Shown: piece after piece, positions 10,701 to 25,700 of the stretch | Layout: each line of letters opens with the position of its first letter | Numbering within the stretch: position 1 is the first letter of the stretch | NCBI GenBank assembly: GCA_013399015.1 | Contig: VWZX01019989.1 | Coordinates: 1,723,725-1,787,724, forward strand | Length of the DNA stretch: 64,000 nucleotides | Source: Galbula dea | Taxonomy: Eukaryota > Chordata > Aves > Piciformes > Galbulidae | Reading direction: 5' to 3' | Notes under the pieces: model-generated | The model's input: only the letters and a program-made list of their open reading frames with translations | What the model was told of the DNA's origin: nothing | The model's database searches: none | Translations under genes and position numbers: made by a program

Positions 10701-13700
10701 GACAGAGACTTTGCCCCTTGCTGTTTCTCCAGCTCCCCTGCAAGAAAGACATTCGGAAGTGAATAGGAGAGGGACAAAGGGAAGGATACCAGCATATTGA
10801 AGGAGCAATATGGCAAGTCAGCAAGGAGAATTAATGCATTTAAATGACAAGAGAGTGTCAAGGAGAGAGGGAATGAGGAATAGCTGAGAAAAAACACAGA
10901 AACTAGAACTGACTTCACATGTGGAGGAAATTACGTATCTCCACATGCCCTTCTGTGTAGGACTTGCATTTAGGTTTATTGCTGCACAGGAAAGGATCAT
11001 GGATGCTGAGCTACTTTGGTTCATCAGTTTATACATGGAAAGGCTATCAAAGGCTACATGAATGTCTAATCTCTGTAAGACAGGCCAAAGAGGGACACAG
11101 TACAGACTGCTTGTCCCCTGGACAGTCCTGGAGTGGACAACTCTACTAAGGCTAGCAGACCCGTCTTGTACTTCTCAGCTATTTACAGATCATATTTCCA
11201 TAGTCAAAGGAGTATGGGTTGAAGAAGAGTCTTCTAGGCCTGACAGTCTAAGCTTCACTATTCCCGGCCACTATATCATACACTCCATTTCATAAGCATG
11301 GTAAGTAGTTAAGTTCTTCCACTTCTGCTGTTGGGTGGTCATAGAGCCTGACTTATTTTTCACCCTATTGGTGAACACAAGAACAATCCTGTGCAGACTT
11401 GTGCTATTCAAACTCATTCCCCCTGTTGCTGAAGGTTCCATTTCCTTTAGCCCTGTGCCCTTGTAGTCACATGCAGTATGATGGCATTGGAATGTGAATA
11501 GTATTAGAGGCCCTTACATTCAATTCGTATCTGCTCCAGCTCTGTCACTTCTGCTATTGACTCTTTCAGATCTTCCACAAACTTCTGCATTTCCTCAGAA
11601 CCCAGAGCACAGAAGTGCAGTACCTGTTTCTTCTCTGAGCCTGAAACTGGAGTCACCAGTGTGATGCCATGGGGGTAATCTGTAAAGAAGACGTGTCAAC
11701 AAAATAAATAGGCATTAGACATTCTTGCTGGAGTAGTTGGCTCTTTTGGTACCTCTGCAGGACAGAGAGTTTCCAGTAGGAGTTCAAACAAATGGCACAT
11801 CTCAAGTTTGTCATGCTGCAAATTGTGGGAACCTGCAGCATTGTAGCCTTCCAAGGGAACAAAATGCCCAAGCTACAGCAGCAAGGCAAGTGCCATTATG
11901 ACTACAGTGCTGCCATAAAACTCTAGCTCTTAGTTACTCTTAGTGCAACACCGGCTCTGGGAACCCGAGCACAGAGGTAGGACTGTAAAGCCCTTCTGAG
12001 TTTGCAGAGGGGTAAACAGTATGTATAAGAGGCCAACTACACTTTTTCTCCTGGGGGAGATGCAGCAAGAGAGGTTGGCTCCTGGAGTTAAAGCCAGAAA
12101 AGCCATTAACATCCACAGTGGCAGAACTTCTCCCCAGTCTCTACTTGCATCAGCATAGAACATGGCAAGGGTGTTAGCACAGTGTGGATGGGAAACTCAT
12201 TGTGCTGCACAGAGAAAATGCGAAATAAAAAGATGTGGGTTTGTAGGTCTTTACTTAGTACTCCCCAACAGGCAAAACACACAGGAATGTAAATGAAATG
12301 ACATGCCCAGAGAGTGAAAATATCACAACAAAAGGCCTTGCGTTTTAATGATCAGGTTGGGTGCTGGGAAGCGGTGGCTGGAGATTCAGCCAAGAGAAGC
12401 GGGAGAACGAGAGTATGCAAAGAAATTGTTACACCTGTGACTGGACTTTCTCTGGCCAGTGCTTTCAATCCCTTTTCTCCTTCCCTCACTTATCTCTGAT
12501 TTCTCTCTTCCCCTGTCCTGCTTTCTATTCTCCTCGACTGCCTCTCCATCCGCCTGACTTCTCCACCCTCTTCCTTGGTCAGTCTTTACCAAACAAATCA
12601 AAAGATCAACTTCCTATTAGCTGCTAGCCCTCATCACTCCCCATTTGTATCCCAGACCACTTATTCCACCCTGTGTCTGTCCCACCTGTTCAGATCACAA
12701 GCTCTTTAGGGTATGTGCTTTTCTGTCTCTGCAGGGGATACACAACAGGATGCCTTTGCCAGGAGATTCTTGGGAACTCCCAGGACAGTCATGATACCCC
12801 TGAAAGCTGACCACAGCTCTGATGGTGCCTCCCAGAGATGCTCAGTTATGAATGACTGTTTTGTACGTACAGTGATGTGAAAGCCTCTGCATGCTGCAGA
12901 GGGTAGGGTGTTGAGGAAGTGACCTGTGCTGTCAATAGGGTAGAGGAAGAATGTAAAACACTTAGAATGGCCACAGTACTGCTACAGTCTTCCTTCCTTG
13001 CAGCATGTTCTGCAAGTGCTCACGGAAAAAACAGTGGGCATCAGACAGACATGCTTGCCTGGGACAACTGTGCAGCCCCTTTGCCTGTGCCAGCAGAAAG
13101 CCTGACTGTTTCTGGAAGTCCTCCACTGCACAACCAGCCTCAATCATGACACATCATGGCTCTATTCCCAGACCATCAAGGTCAGGCTGACTAGGGCTGG
13201 CCTCTTGCCATCTTTAGTGGGTGCTGTTCCAAGGGCTCTGCTTCTGTCTTGGGAAGCTTTCAGTACAGCACAGCATGGCACAGTGCAGAAAAGTGGCAAC
13301 AGCACCCGAGACTTTGCAATGTCAAAGCTAGAGGTGGGAGTTGTGACTTTGGGTATGAGGTGAGAGGGGCAAAAACTGGCAGCAATGGTTTTGTCAACGA
13401 GGTTCTCCAACTACAGTTGGTATCTGAGAGCTCAAAGAGATGTATCCAGGGATTCCTTCATTCCTTCCCACTAGTGCTCTCCCTGCCACCATGACAAGCC
13501 AGATTCCTTCAATGAGCCCTTCTGCAGGTGCTCAGACCTAGAAAGAGGTACCAGGAGTCTCTTCTCATCACACTGTACCTGCACAGTGATCTCCACATCA
13601 TCAAGTCTTAATTTCCCCCCCTCCCCTTTTAACCCTAATGGTATCTCTTTCCTAATGCAAACTCACACTGGGTGTCAGAGCCCTCTCCCTCCTTCTCCTT

Positions 13701-16700
13701 TTCTCTGCCAAACTTTTCCAGGCAACCAAGGAGCAATGGACTTACATTCATTCTCAAAGAGATGGAACTGCATCCCTAGCAGGCCAACCGACTTGCAAAA
13801 TGTGTACGTTGAGGAGCTTTTCTTCTTGGGGCAAAGCTTGAGGATCTGTTGGAGGGAGAGATGCATCACTGGGCAGGGTGCTGGGGAACAGTGAGGCAAG
13901 AACAATGCAAATTGCTCACAGCAAACAAGCTTTTTGCAAGCTCTGTTAATTGTACATGGGAGGAATACTTGGTGAATGTCAGGCTCTTTGCCCAGAAAGC
14001 TGTCTGGCGTGCTGTACTTGTAACAACTTCTGAAATTCTGTATGCATAGCGTTCGGTCTCAGTCAGCTTTCTGCCTCCCAGGGGTGCTGGCTTCTGATGC
14101 CCACATTTCTGACTTTGCAAGCGTGATTCTCTTCACCGAGGGCCAGATCAAAAGGTGAAGGGAAGCCTGTCAGAAATACCTTAGTGCTGGGAACAAGAGC
14201 AAATGTGAATGCTGTACTGCTTTCCCTTCCTCCCTCAGGACTAGTTGTTATATGGACCTAATTTATCCCATGGAGTAGAGAGATAGCAACGATCAGACTC
14301 TCTCCAGGTTCAGAACTGTACAAACAGGTGCAGAGGAAGAGGTGGGGAAAGCTTTTTTGTCCTCTGCTCCTACAAAAGGGTGTGGTTTTAGCTTTACATT
14401 TGCAACATTCACAGTTTCATTTTGACATTAAATTCAGCAGAATTTCCATCTTGTTTAGTCTCCTCCCAGTCTCAGTGTACCTCTGCCTTGCCTTGTACCT
14501 GTCTAAACTCAGTTGCAAGGCTGCTGGGGCAAGTCACTTTTAAAAGTACTATGATAGAATCATAGAGTCATAGAATGGTTTGGGTTGGAAGGACCTTAAA
14601 GATCATCTACTTCCAATCCTCCTGCCACAGGCAGGGACACCTTCCATGAGACCAGGCTGCTCAAAGCCTCATCCAACCTGGCCTTAAACTCTATACACAT
14701 TTGGGGCTCCAGTAAGTAATATCTACTCTCCCACAGCCTCTGCAGACAGTGGTAGAAGGCAGTGGTTTTAAAATGTCTGGCAGGAAAAATTTAAAGTTCA
14801 TGGGAGGGCTCTGTCTACTACGGTACAAACAGGCAAAGAAATGAACCTCCTTGCTGGCAAAGGCATGACAAAGAGTAATGACATTACTTGGATGGCTGTG
14901 GGATGTGGCAGTTTGTTTTTTTCAATGGTTACAGGAGTTTTAGATTTGGTAGGTTTTTAACAGTGAAGGATCCAGATCTGTGTCTTACAGTGTTGATGGA
15001 CCAGGAGGTGCTCTGTCACTAGGACAAGGGGAAATGGATGTTGAGAACTGGTTTTAGATTTCTTTATAGAAATGAGGGCAAGCTTTATCACTGCAGTGCC
15101 CAACTGCCAGAGCACACTCACCACCAGCAGGTCATTGAAGAGAAAAACTTCCCTCTGGTGAGCGGCCTGCTTCTGCACTTTGTTCACATCAGTCACTTCG
15201 TACAAGCGGCTGCAGCAGACCAGCCGTCGGTGGGGCACAGACAGAACCTGCAGAAGACCCACAAAAGCATGCAGAAGGCATGTGTCACTGGGGGTCCCCA
15301 CCACCTTCAGCCTGCCCAATACTGCCCAGTGACAGCAGCAAAAGCCAATTCTGCCCACTCTGCCCACCCAAATCCTCTCCTCACTACCTCTACTCACTAT
15401 TACTTTTCCTGCTGGTGCAATAGCAAAGAGACACAACTGCTCATCTTCTTACCCAGCTGGATTTCTGCAGGTTCCTCGCCTTGGAGAAATTATTCTGCTT
15501 ATTTTAGGTAAACAGAATTCATGTTTTTGGGTTACAGATTGGTTCCTGCTAAAGAAGCTGTTTCTGTCTTTGAGGGTCTCTTAACCCCAGCAATCCTTAG
15601 GGAACTCATTAGAGACAGATAGGTGAAATTGCTTTTTATCACTTTGCCTTCCACTTCCTACACACTTGCAAGATCTGAAAGTTCGAAACACTGCAGAACA
15701 ATCACTGGAGCATTGGCAAGCAGGACCTGCATTGGCAGGCAGGACCTGCAATGAGATTTTTAGGCAAAAAATTACCATGCTAAATACGGTAATCTCTGGC
15801 CAAGGAGATCCCCCAAAATCAGTAAAGAATGAGATAGCAAGGAGGAAAATGTCTGGAGAAAAAGGAATTAATTCATCAAGACAAGCAAGAAAAGTATTAT
15901 GGATAAGGAGTAGGGGAATGGAGGAAGAAGGCAGAAAAGAGTACAGTGAGGGAGGTGACAGGGGTGGGTGAGTGCCAGCTGGGTTATGGGTGCTCACCGT
16001 TTTCATTCCAACTATGGACTTCTCCACTTTGGTGACATAAGTCACATGGTCCTCATTGGATTTTAGCTCCTTCTGCTGGATCCTCTCATAGATCCCCACC
16101 ACCAGCTCCCGTGGGATGTCAGCACCATCATCCACCCCTGCCAAAGACAGAAAATGTTGGTCAGGCTAGGCAGGGAGAAAAGTAAAGGGAGGAGCTGGTG
16201 GTCCATGACAGGCAACTACTGCCTCTGTACTTTGCAGTGCTGGGAAGGCTGAAGGGAAAGAGCAACACTTTACCTTAGGCTGTTGTCTTTCTTGCTCTAA
16301 CATACAAAAACACCAGCAGGAGAGACTGACAGCTCTAAGGCCAATGCAGAAGATTTCATTATGCCATTGCTCTGCATGGTGGCTCCTTTCCATGTGTTCC
16401 CTAAGGTTTTATAGCCAAATTTTTACATTCATGTATCTTGGGCCACTCCACAGTAACTCCTGCATTGATTCCACATCATCAGAAGTGGTAGATGTGGAGG
16501 AGATCTATGATGGGATTCAGCTGCTCCTTCTACCAATGCAAGCATCAGCTCTCCCATTTACATGGTGGTCACCACCTTTTTCCTTCTGTGATGTCTCCTA
16601 GGAGTAATATTTTCCTGTTACTCCATCTGCGATACCTCTCTCTTGGCCCTGTCTCTTGCTCTTTTACATCTCCTTAGACAACTCTCTAAATTTTGCTGTC

Positions 16701-19700
16701 TGACTTTGGCAGAGCCTGGTAGGAAACATTTCTGTCACCCTTTCCTGAGCCAAACACCACAAATTAAACTGCCAGCCTTTCCTCTGACTCAATTCCTTCA
16801 GTTGTTCTGTATTGATTTTCTCTGCTTTCCCTCCAGCTCCTTGGTCTGAGATGTACTACCCTGAGTGATGCAGGGGAAGAAGAACTGAGGAATGGAGAGG
16901 CACTGTTACCTCCTGGCTCCCTCATCCACATCCTGTTAAATGTAGTTCTGAGTATTCTGTCTTTTTACAAACACAGGCTGGTGAAGCTACTGACCTGGAC
17001 ATTGGCCTGCAGGTGAGTCTGAAATGAACTGTCTCCCCTTGTCTGTAAAGGGGTGACATTCACTCATTCTATGGAGTTCTACTGTGTTAACACACTGGAG
17101 GGGAATGATCCTCATGTTGGCTGAATTCACTGTGATGTGAGGGGGCAGATTCTCAAGCAACCCTAAGTGTAAATTAAAATAAAAAAAGAATCTTTTGAGT
17201 TCCTGCTATCAGCTGTAGTACCAAAGAGGATGATGGCAGGTATCAGCCCTTCTCAGTATCTCAGGAAATAACTTGAAAGGGTCTCAGTGTCTCTTTATAC
17301 AGGTCTGAAGTGGATGACGAAGTGGATGTCAAACTGGGGAAGGTGTGGGAGGCTGAAATGATGCTTTCTGAATAGAAGTCAGGACAAAGAAACAAGTCAA
17401 AGGAACCCACAGAAGTTCAAAATCTAGACATGGATTTACACTGGAAAAACTTTGAGGGAGCTTCATCTGAATTGCAGATGTGCAGTGAGAGACACTTGGA
17501 AGATGGCTAATCTAGGATGACCTAGGAGTGAATATAGCTGCAAAATTAGACAAGAATTTGTCCAGACATGATGTCAAAAAGGCCAAACAATACTAAGCTG
17601 CATTAGTAGATCTGAAAATAAGAAGGCAGTGGTTCTATATATGAGTATGCTGCCATCACATCTGAAAAACTGCTTTTAGCAACTTACTACCAAGATGGGA
17701 GGGACTGACCTTGAAAAACAGAAGAAAATTGATTTGGGATGTATCAGAAATTGTGAAGAGGTAATGTATGCATGAACTCTGTCATGCCTACAGTTACTGT
17801 AAGTAATTGCAAGTGATTACAAAGGGAAAGATTTAGCCTGAATAGAAGGAAAATGTGTTTATATATTCAAAGCAGCAATGATGGAAAAGGCATGTTTAGC
17901 ACAATCCAGCAGGGTTAGGAAGGGTGGAGCTGAACAATAGGAAAATGTAATACAATGGACTGCTTCCATGCAGTGAGATCTATTAAAAGATGAGACCATC
18001 TCTCAAGGAAAATGAGTGGTTTCTGAGAAGACTAGAGAGCTTTCTCAGAAGACAAAGCTTAGATTTTCCCCTTCTTCAGTATCCTAGAAGACACCTCAAA
18101 GTGTCCTCTATGTCTGGCTCATGGAAAGCAGCAGCAGCCCTGGAGAAAGGCAGCTTCACTGTGTTTTTATTTTATTCACCTAGGTAGAAATTAGACCAGC
18201 AAGAGGGGAAAAAAAATCAAAGCAAGACCCTCACCTCTCAGATTGCGAATGAAGTCCTCCAGCATCATCTTCCTGTCAGGCTTGATGTTAGGGCTGTACA
18301 TGTCCGTATTGAGAAGAATGATTGCAAAGGCCAAGATGAAGATGGTGTCCGGGTTGTGAAACTGCTGGACCACATCTGGGTTACACATGCAGTACCTCTG
18401 GCTGCAGCAGGAAGGATGCACACACTTAACATGCTCCAGGGTGGCAATTGCTTCATCACAGGTGGACCAAATTCCTCCTTTCATTCCACCTCTTACACAA
18501 ATGAGAAGGAACTGACTGCTCTCTGAAGGAAAATTTACCCATCAATGGCTGAAGCTGGCCACTGAAAATTCAGCCTTCTTGTCCTCAGAAACCAAAAGAG
18601 CAAGTGAGACTAGAGAGGATTATTCAGGCTAGTGTCATTATGTAAGGGTAATATAGGGGGTATCTACTCCAGCCTGACTTGCTAAGGGCAAAGCACTCCT
18701 CTGGATGCACCAGGGGAGTAGCACAGCACCCCTGTGAGCCCCAGTGTTGCCCTTCCAATGAGTCACCAATGAACAGGGAGTCACTTGCTGGCAGATGTGT
18801 CAGGACTGGCCTCACTCTAGCCCTTTGTACCCTTCATGCCACTGAATATCCGACAAGGACACGCCTCTGCCATAGCAGTGGCATAGAGAACTCTGCTTCA
18901 GAAGCCACTCCATGATCACCTTCCTTTGGAATGGAGGTCCCTGGCTGTTCACTCCCTGACTATTGCATGTTTTCTGCCTCGGGTGTATTCTCTGCTTCCG
19001 CTTGGTTACGGCAGTGGGGCTGCAGGGCTCATTCTCTTACCTGAAAGCCTCAATTAGCCGCTCGACCTTCTGTGCCTCCCCCTGCACACGGATGTGGGCC
19101 TGGAATTTCCGCAGGGCTTCATCCAGCTCCATGCCCGAGAAGTCCATCTCATCCACCACGCAGCTGTAGGAGGGGGACACAGCCTTCATCAGCACCTCCT
19201 TCTGCAGAGGATGCCACACAGGCTCCTTCACTGTGGTGCCAGGCCTCAGTCCCCAGAGGAAACACCATGGGAGAGGCCCTATGAAATGACAGCATCTGCC
19301 CAGATCATACTTAAATGGGCAGTAATGTCAGACAAGGGACTCCTGCATTCTACAGCAGAAGAACAATTTTTGTGCTTAACCGTACATACATCTATGTGTG
19401 TGCACACACACCATGAGAGAGGTATATAGATCTACATCATATCATACCATATACAGCATACATATGCACATATACATATACAAAGTATATATATATGTAT
19501 TGATATTTAACTGTATCTATATAGATACAGATATTTAGACATCTATATTGTCATAGCTATTGAGACACCTGTATCGATATCAACACAGATATAGATCCAT
19601 CTATTTCTGCCTTTCCTATCATCTAGTAAGCCTTCACACATTGCCTACTCCTCCCTCTCTCTCAGCACATGTACTTGTTCACTACCTTCTTATCCATCCT

Positions 19701-22700
19701 TCTCTTATCTCCATTCACTAGGCTGTTCCTGTATTTGTCTTCTTCTCACTTTCCATTCTGTCCAGTATACATCCCCATTTGCAACCTATACCTTCTTCAC
19801 CACTCTTCACTCCCATTCAACAGCTGCAGCAACAATGTTCATTATGCCTTTAAAGACCAGAGCCAGTGCAGAGAAAATAGGAAGCAGAAGCTGTTGCACA
19901 GAAGTAATGTTTGCAACATCAGCTGGCTTGTAACACCAAGGCTGGGTAAAACTCTGCCCATGTAGTTAAACACCAGGAGTCCCTAACAATTCGTTCTGTC
20001 CAAGCACCTATTAATTTTATACAATCCTACAATCTATTCCATTTCCATCATACTTCAGTGCCATGTTTCCTTGTAATCTGTTGGAAATCCTTCACCACAT
20101 GGATCTGATAACACTTCTCCTTTCGCAGTGATGCATTGCACGCTGGTAATCCATAGCCAATTTAGATATTCAAAGAAGACGATCCCGCTAAAGCATTCTC
20201 AGCTTATAAATTAGTCTCCAAAATCTAAAACTACAGCTCTTGCTGTCTGTATTAGTCAAATAATCTAGTTGTTCTTACTCTTACTGCATGATATTTTGGT
20301 CATTTGTAATGACAACACCTTCCCCATGTGGCTTCAGTACATTTTGTTAGCATATTCCTACCTTTTGTGTCCAAGTGATTACTGCAAGCATTAACCTAAA
20401 GATGAGACTCAGAAAACTGCTCATAAACTTCCTTAGCCCCAGTAGGCACTAATGTCTGCCTCAGCTAATTCTCTCCCATTTGTGATTTCTCTGCTAATTT
20501 TTCTCTTTCACCTTGAACTAACAATTTCTCATGTCAAATGTTTTCATGAAATCTTGAATTACCTTCTGCATATCCCTGGTACAGAAAACCAGTTATTTTA
20601 ACAAAGACAGACGTTGAGTTAATCTACTGGCTACTGGCTTTGGTATGTACGATTTACCTTCCTATCTGCTATTATTCATAGAATCATAGAATCATTCCTT
20701 CCCATAAATATATTCTCAAAGTTGTCATTCTATCTGGCAGACCAAGAAATTCATAGATGAAAAAATCCCATTTTCTTCAATCTTTCCTTAATTAGAAAGT
20801 GACTACTTTGCTAATTTTCAGTCAGATAGCAACACCTTGACATTAAAAGTGTATTAAAATTCAAAAGACATCATACTGTGTGCTTCTATATACCTTGGAT
20901 GCTAATTCTATCTCCCCTTCTCTCCACTTTATTTCATCCTTTATATTGTGTTTGGTTTGCTTTCTCATGTTGTAAAGGATAAACTGAACTCAAATTTAAG
21001 GTTAAGGGGGAAATTGTCCCCAAGACAGGTTGTCTGGGACTGTATGAGGAGTGGTACAGTGAAAACAGAGGGAGAGGGGTTAGCCATCTTCTGGATCCTT
21101 CCATTTCCAAGGATTATCTGGAAATTTTTCCAAACAAATCTCTGCTAACAAAAGGGATGTGCTATCAGCAGTTTCTTCTTCTTTTCTGTGATAAACTGGA
21201 GATATGTCTGTTGGTCCTTTTAATAGTGCTGCAGTTTGCTGCAGGCTGTTGGGAAGTGTTTTCTGAGGTAAGCTGTTGAATACCATGAGTAGCCTTGATA
21301 AAATAAAAATCTATTGCATCATGTCTCAAATGGGCGAGGGATAGGGTTCAAGTGCTCAGATGTCTCTTCATTCCTCCATTCCCCCACTGATCCAAGAGTT
21401 CAGACATCATTACTTAGCTAGAGTGACACCCCCAGAAAAATTTACCAAGAGCCCTGGATAAACACAGAGTGTTCAGTGTCTTCTAAGGCTGGAGTTGTTA
21501 CGACCTCAACTAGGACAAAAACTTCATATAATCAAAATGTCACAAACTCCAGATAATCAAAATGTAGGAACAACTGGTGAGGAGCAAGAGCAGAGAATCA
21601 ATGGGGCTTTCCTCACAGGAAATCTTACATGATATATTTTTACCTCTTCAAGAGGTGGACTGCAGAAACAATCACAAATGGTTTCTGGCAACAACAAAAA
21701 CTTCCTCCATGGTCTCCTTCCTTTGTTATTTTTCTCATACTTACAACTCACATGTCCCTTGGGTTAATGACAAGGCATTCTGCTTCTTGGAATTTATCTT
21801 TGATAGTATCAAAAGTTTTCCTCTGGTCAGTTGTTATTGTATTCACAGCTGCAACCACTTCTGGACTTTTGTTATTGTTTTTTAATCCTTTCCAATGTGT
21901 GACGTTTCTCAGCATTGACCCCAGTGACTTCACTGTTATTATCTGCTTCCAAACATGTGAAAGCAGAGTCCTTGTGCACACCAGTGAGACCTCCTGAGGT
22001 CACACTAGTAACCCCAATCCACCAGCATTAAATCATGTATCATAAATCATTGATCGTCCTCTCCCCTGCACACAGGCAGTAGCCTTTAACATGTTCTCCC
22101 CTTTATGTACAAATTTCAAATAATAAAGTCAATGCCCTTGATACAGAAGGCATCAAGTCTTATTAGGACAAGGCAGCTGTTTACAGATCTTTTAAAACTC
22201 AAACAAGCATTGCTACATGAGTTATGCTCAGCTTCTCCATTGAAAGCTTCTTTCGTGGACTGACAGATGCAGATTTACTTCATAAATTCTAAGACGAACT
22301 CCTGGAAGTCCCTCTTTCATTTTTCTCTCAGCTCCAAGACAGGTGGTCCCCATCCTGCTTCCTGAGAAAAGTTGACCAGGCAGAAAGGGCAGGTTAGGAA
22401 GAACATCTGACTTGGGCAAAGTCGGACTGAGCTTGCATTTGATTTATCTGGCAATGCCTGCGCCAAAGGCCTCAGAAATAGCTCTTAGAGGAACCATCAG
22501 GTATGTTGTTACTTTCTGCGTCTGGACAGACAGAAAGACTCGTGGGTCATAGTTGTCTGCTATTTTTTGTGGGCAAATTTGACACAGCAATGTCCATTCA
22601 AAGAGCCTCGTGCCATGGGGCTGCCATATTTCTGCTCCTCTCTTAGGCAGCTACAAGTTTTGCTGCCTTGCCTGACCTCAAATTCCTGTACAGACTCCCG

Positions 22701-25700
22701 TTAACTTTTAGGGTGCACTGTGGTGCCTATGTCAGAGCTCCTCTGAAATGCAATGCAACTTTTCTTTGTGAAACCAGAGCAAGGAGGTCTTTTCTTTCCA
22801 AAGTAGAAATCCTGGAAGTTGACATAAGATATCTTGGCAAGAATACTCCAAAAAGTACATTGATTTTCTCAGCCTCCAAAGCTTCAATGTTAAAGGCAGT
22901 CTGACTGAGGGGGATATCTCTCCCCAGAACTGGATTTGCCAATGCAAGAGACAAAGATTGAACTGAGAGAGCATGGCTGTCTGCATCCAAGGAGTAAACC
23001 AGCAGCTTACGTGTCTGTGCCAAAACCAGTGCTGAGTTCATTTTTCCACAAACAACAGAATGCCTGTGAGGTGCCTATTTCAGTACCACCAGGAGGCCTG
23101 AAGACGATGAAGCAGGGGCAGAATAATTAGATTATAAAATCTCCTCCTGTTTCAACTCCTTCCTCCCCATGGACTTGCAACAAGCCTCGTGAATTGTGCT
23201 CACAGTGCATCCAGAGATGCACAGAGACTGGACTTTGGATGTCTGTATCATGTTGCTGAAGTGAGTAGGAAAAGTGCTGACATTGCCTCATAAACAAGGT
23301 GGTAGTGTTTGAGGGTTCTTGTGGCACTGTTATACATTGGGAACCTTTGTCCCGAGGCACTCAGCAAACAGGCATCTCACGACTGAAGAGAATTGCACAC
23401 AAGGTGCCTGATGACAAGACCAAAGGGTGAGCTCCTAGTTGGATCATTCTGCTCAGCTCTTAGCTCTGTGGTGGCCATACTGCCTCCTAGGCTGCAGGGC
23501 ATAGATCCCCCCAAAATGGGGTGGATATAGTGGCATCAGAGCTGCAAGGGTTTAGAATAGGGCTAGGCATGGCAAAAAAGCCTTGTGGCAAAAGAGTTCA
23601 GTGAAGGCAGGAAGCAGCTGTATCGTGTGGGGCTGGGATCTGCTAACCCAAGCATAATGACCTATTTTCCAGCTTTTCCACTCAGGTGACAATGCAGCAG
23701 GAGCTGGGCTGCAACTAAAAGCATGTGTAATAAACCTGCAGACCACAATCAGGGAGGGAGCAAGGGGGGATGCAGCCAGGTGGAAAGTTTAGAATCACAA
23801 GGCAAAAAGATAATAATAAGTTATCCCTCTTCTCAGGTTCCCAAACCCTACAAGCTTTCTGAAGATGAACCAGGCTTAGGGTGGACTGCAGAGGAAGAAC
23901 TCAGCTCCTTGGGAGGAGCCTGCCCTACACATGATAACTAAGGCTTACAGAAAGAAGTGAGCTGGACTCACTGATTCCTTGTACCAGTGGGCACAGGCGT
24001 GTCCCAATCCATGCTGTCCTCGTGCAAGGGTAGTCTCTACAAAGCAGACCATAGTCCACACCAATCCTCCCTTTCTGGGGGATGCTGCACTACATGTATT
24101 GCCTGTCTTTTTCTGGGTCACACTTACTTGCCCTACCAGGACTGTTGGTAGCTCACATTGCTAATCACTTGGGCATCTACTCCTTCCTAAGCAAAAAATT
24201 GGCTAGTGGACCATGCCTTCCACCAGAGCTGTCTCACAGGGTGGAGAGCTGCTCTCATTCGAGCCACATTGACCCTGAAAGGAAAGGTTCTGCCCAGCCT
24301 CCATTTCCACTCCAAGGGACTCTGGGAACCCTTGTCCCTCAGGGGACAAGGGAAACCAGTGTTCCCCTGGGCACTTAGGCAGACTGAAGCTGCACCTTCA
24401 GCCTTTGCAAGCCTGGTGAGAAAGCTGCTCTTTCTCACAAGGTAGATCTGTGCAATAGCTCTGCTTGCAGCAGAAGGTAAGAACTGCCTAATGTGTTCTT
24501 CCCTCTGTCCTGTTTACATCACATCATTATCTATTACTCCACAACACAAGCTGCAGCACTGGGCTGCTCAAACCCTCCTGTAGTGCAAGTGCCCTACTGA
24601 TCCTCTGTAATGTCCCCAGTAAGAAGGGAAAAGAAGGCTATAGTTTGAGCTAACCTGTCAAGCTCACTTTGCCAGTCCGAGAGGGATCTAACACTTCTTT
24701 GAGAGACAGCCTGTTTTCTGGGCTTCCAGCTCTGCACTTACACTCCTAAGAGCAACTTTTCTCTCTCTGACTTCCCATGAAAGAGAAGACATTACAAACT
24801 TGGCAGACAGGAGAGATGCTCACCTACAGGGATAGTGTGTCTAACAACTTATAGTCTAACCCCGGCAAGCTCTCAACTCAGCACTGTCTCCTCTGCTTGA
24901 ATCCCTGCCCCTTTCTCCTCTGACAGCAAATTCACCAGGGCAGCCACTTCTGCACTTTCAAGTCCCATGACCTGAACACAAACCATCCAGTACCAGCAGC
25001 ACAGCCAATTCCATTCATGGTATTACTCCCATTATCTTGCTCATGAATGAACTATAAATGGAAGAAATTCCCCAGTCAGAAACAGGTGGAAGGGAAGAAT
25101 GAACTAAAGTGAAATATGAATGAAGAATAAAAACAACAAATAAACACAGAATGGAGAGTGCACAGAAAGAAAACAATACATCTGACCATGTAATACAGAA
25201 CAAAGGAAAGAAGAAAGGATGCAACAATGATGATATGTCTTATGTTAAATATATGTGTTAACATCTTGGGTCTGACTTTGAAAAAGTAATAGAATTATTT
25301 TTTCTGCAGTACTTGCTGAATAGACCTGATAAAAACTGCTCAGTACAAGATCAGTGCTTTAATGGCCTGGGCTGCCTCTCTACAGCTGTACTCCCTGTAC
25401 TGGTAGACATTGAAAACCTGGGGCAGGTCCTTAGAGAGTCCTTCCCGCAGGCTGCAAGGCAGGTCATGAAAGCAGATTCCCAGGAGATGAGGCTGGATCT
25501 TACTGTAGGGTGCTGGATCACAGTGAGTGGTTGTTACTGTGGGATGCTCAGAATTGTTTACAGATGGGATTTATCCCCTGTGACATAAAATACCTAAAAG
25601 CTACGTGTCCAGCCTAAACTAGCACATTGAGAAAAACAATGCTTTTGAGGGACCTGTGTCTCTCCATTAACTAAATGAATTTATAAACTGATAAAAGCCC

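Larger units (their letters stand above)
9987..13745 (-). other. IQSEC3: IQSEC3 introns between the PH exons and the micro-exon
   Basis: Three introns are covered here: 9987-10644 (658 bp), 10738-11517 (780 bp) and 11680-13745 (2066 bp). All begin GTAA and end AG. I see no embedded gene or recognisable transposon. A pyrimidine-rich run occurs at about 12470-12590. Confidence 0.8.
15248..19040 (-). other. IQSEC3: IQSEC3 introns between Sec7 and PH exons
   Basis: Three introns lie here: 15248-15997 (750 bp), 16138-18234 (2097 bp) and 18402-19040 (639 bp). All are GT-AG. The first carries a 19-bp direct tandem repeat at 15711-15748. No other gene or transposon is recognised. Confidence 0.8.
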
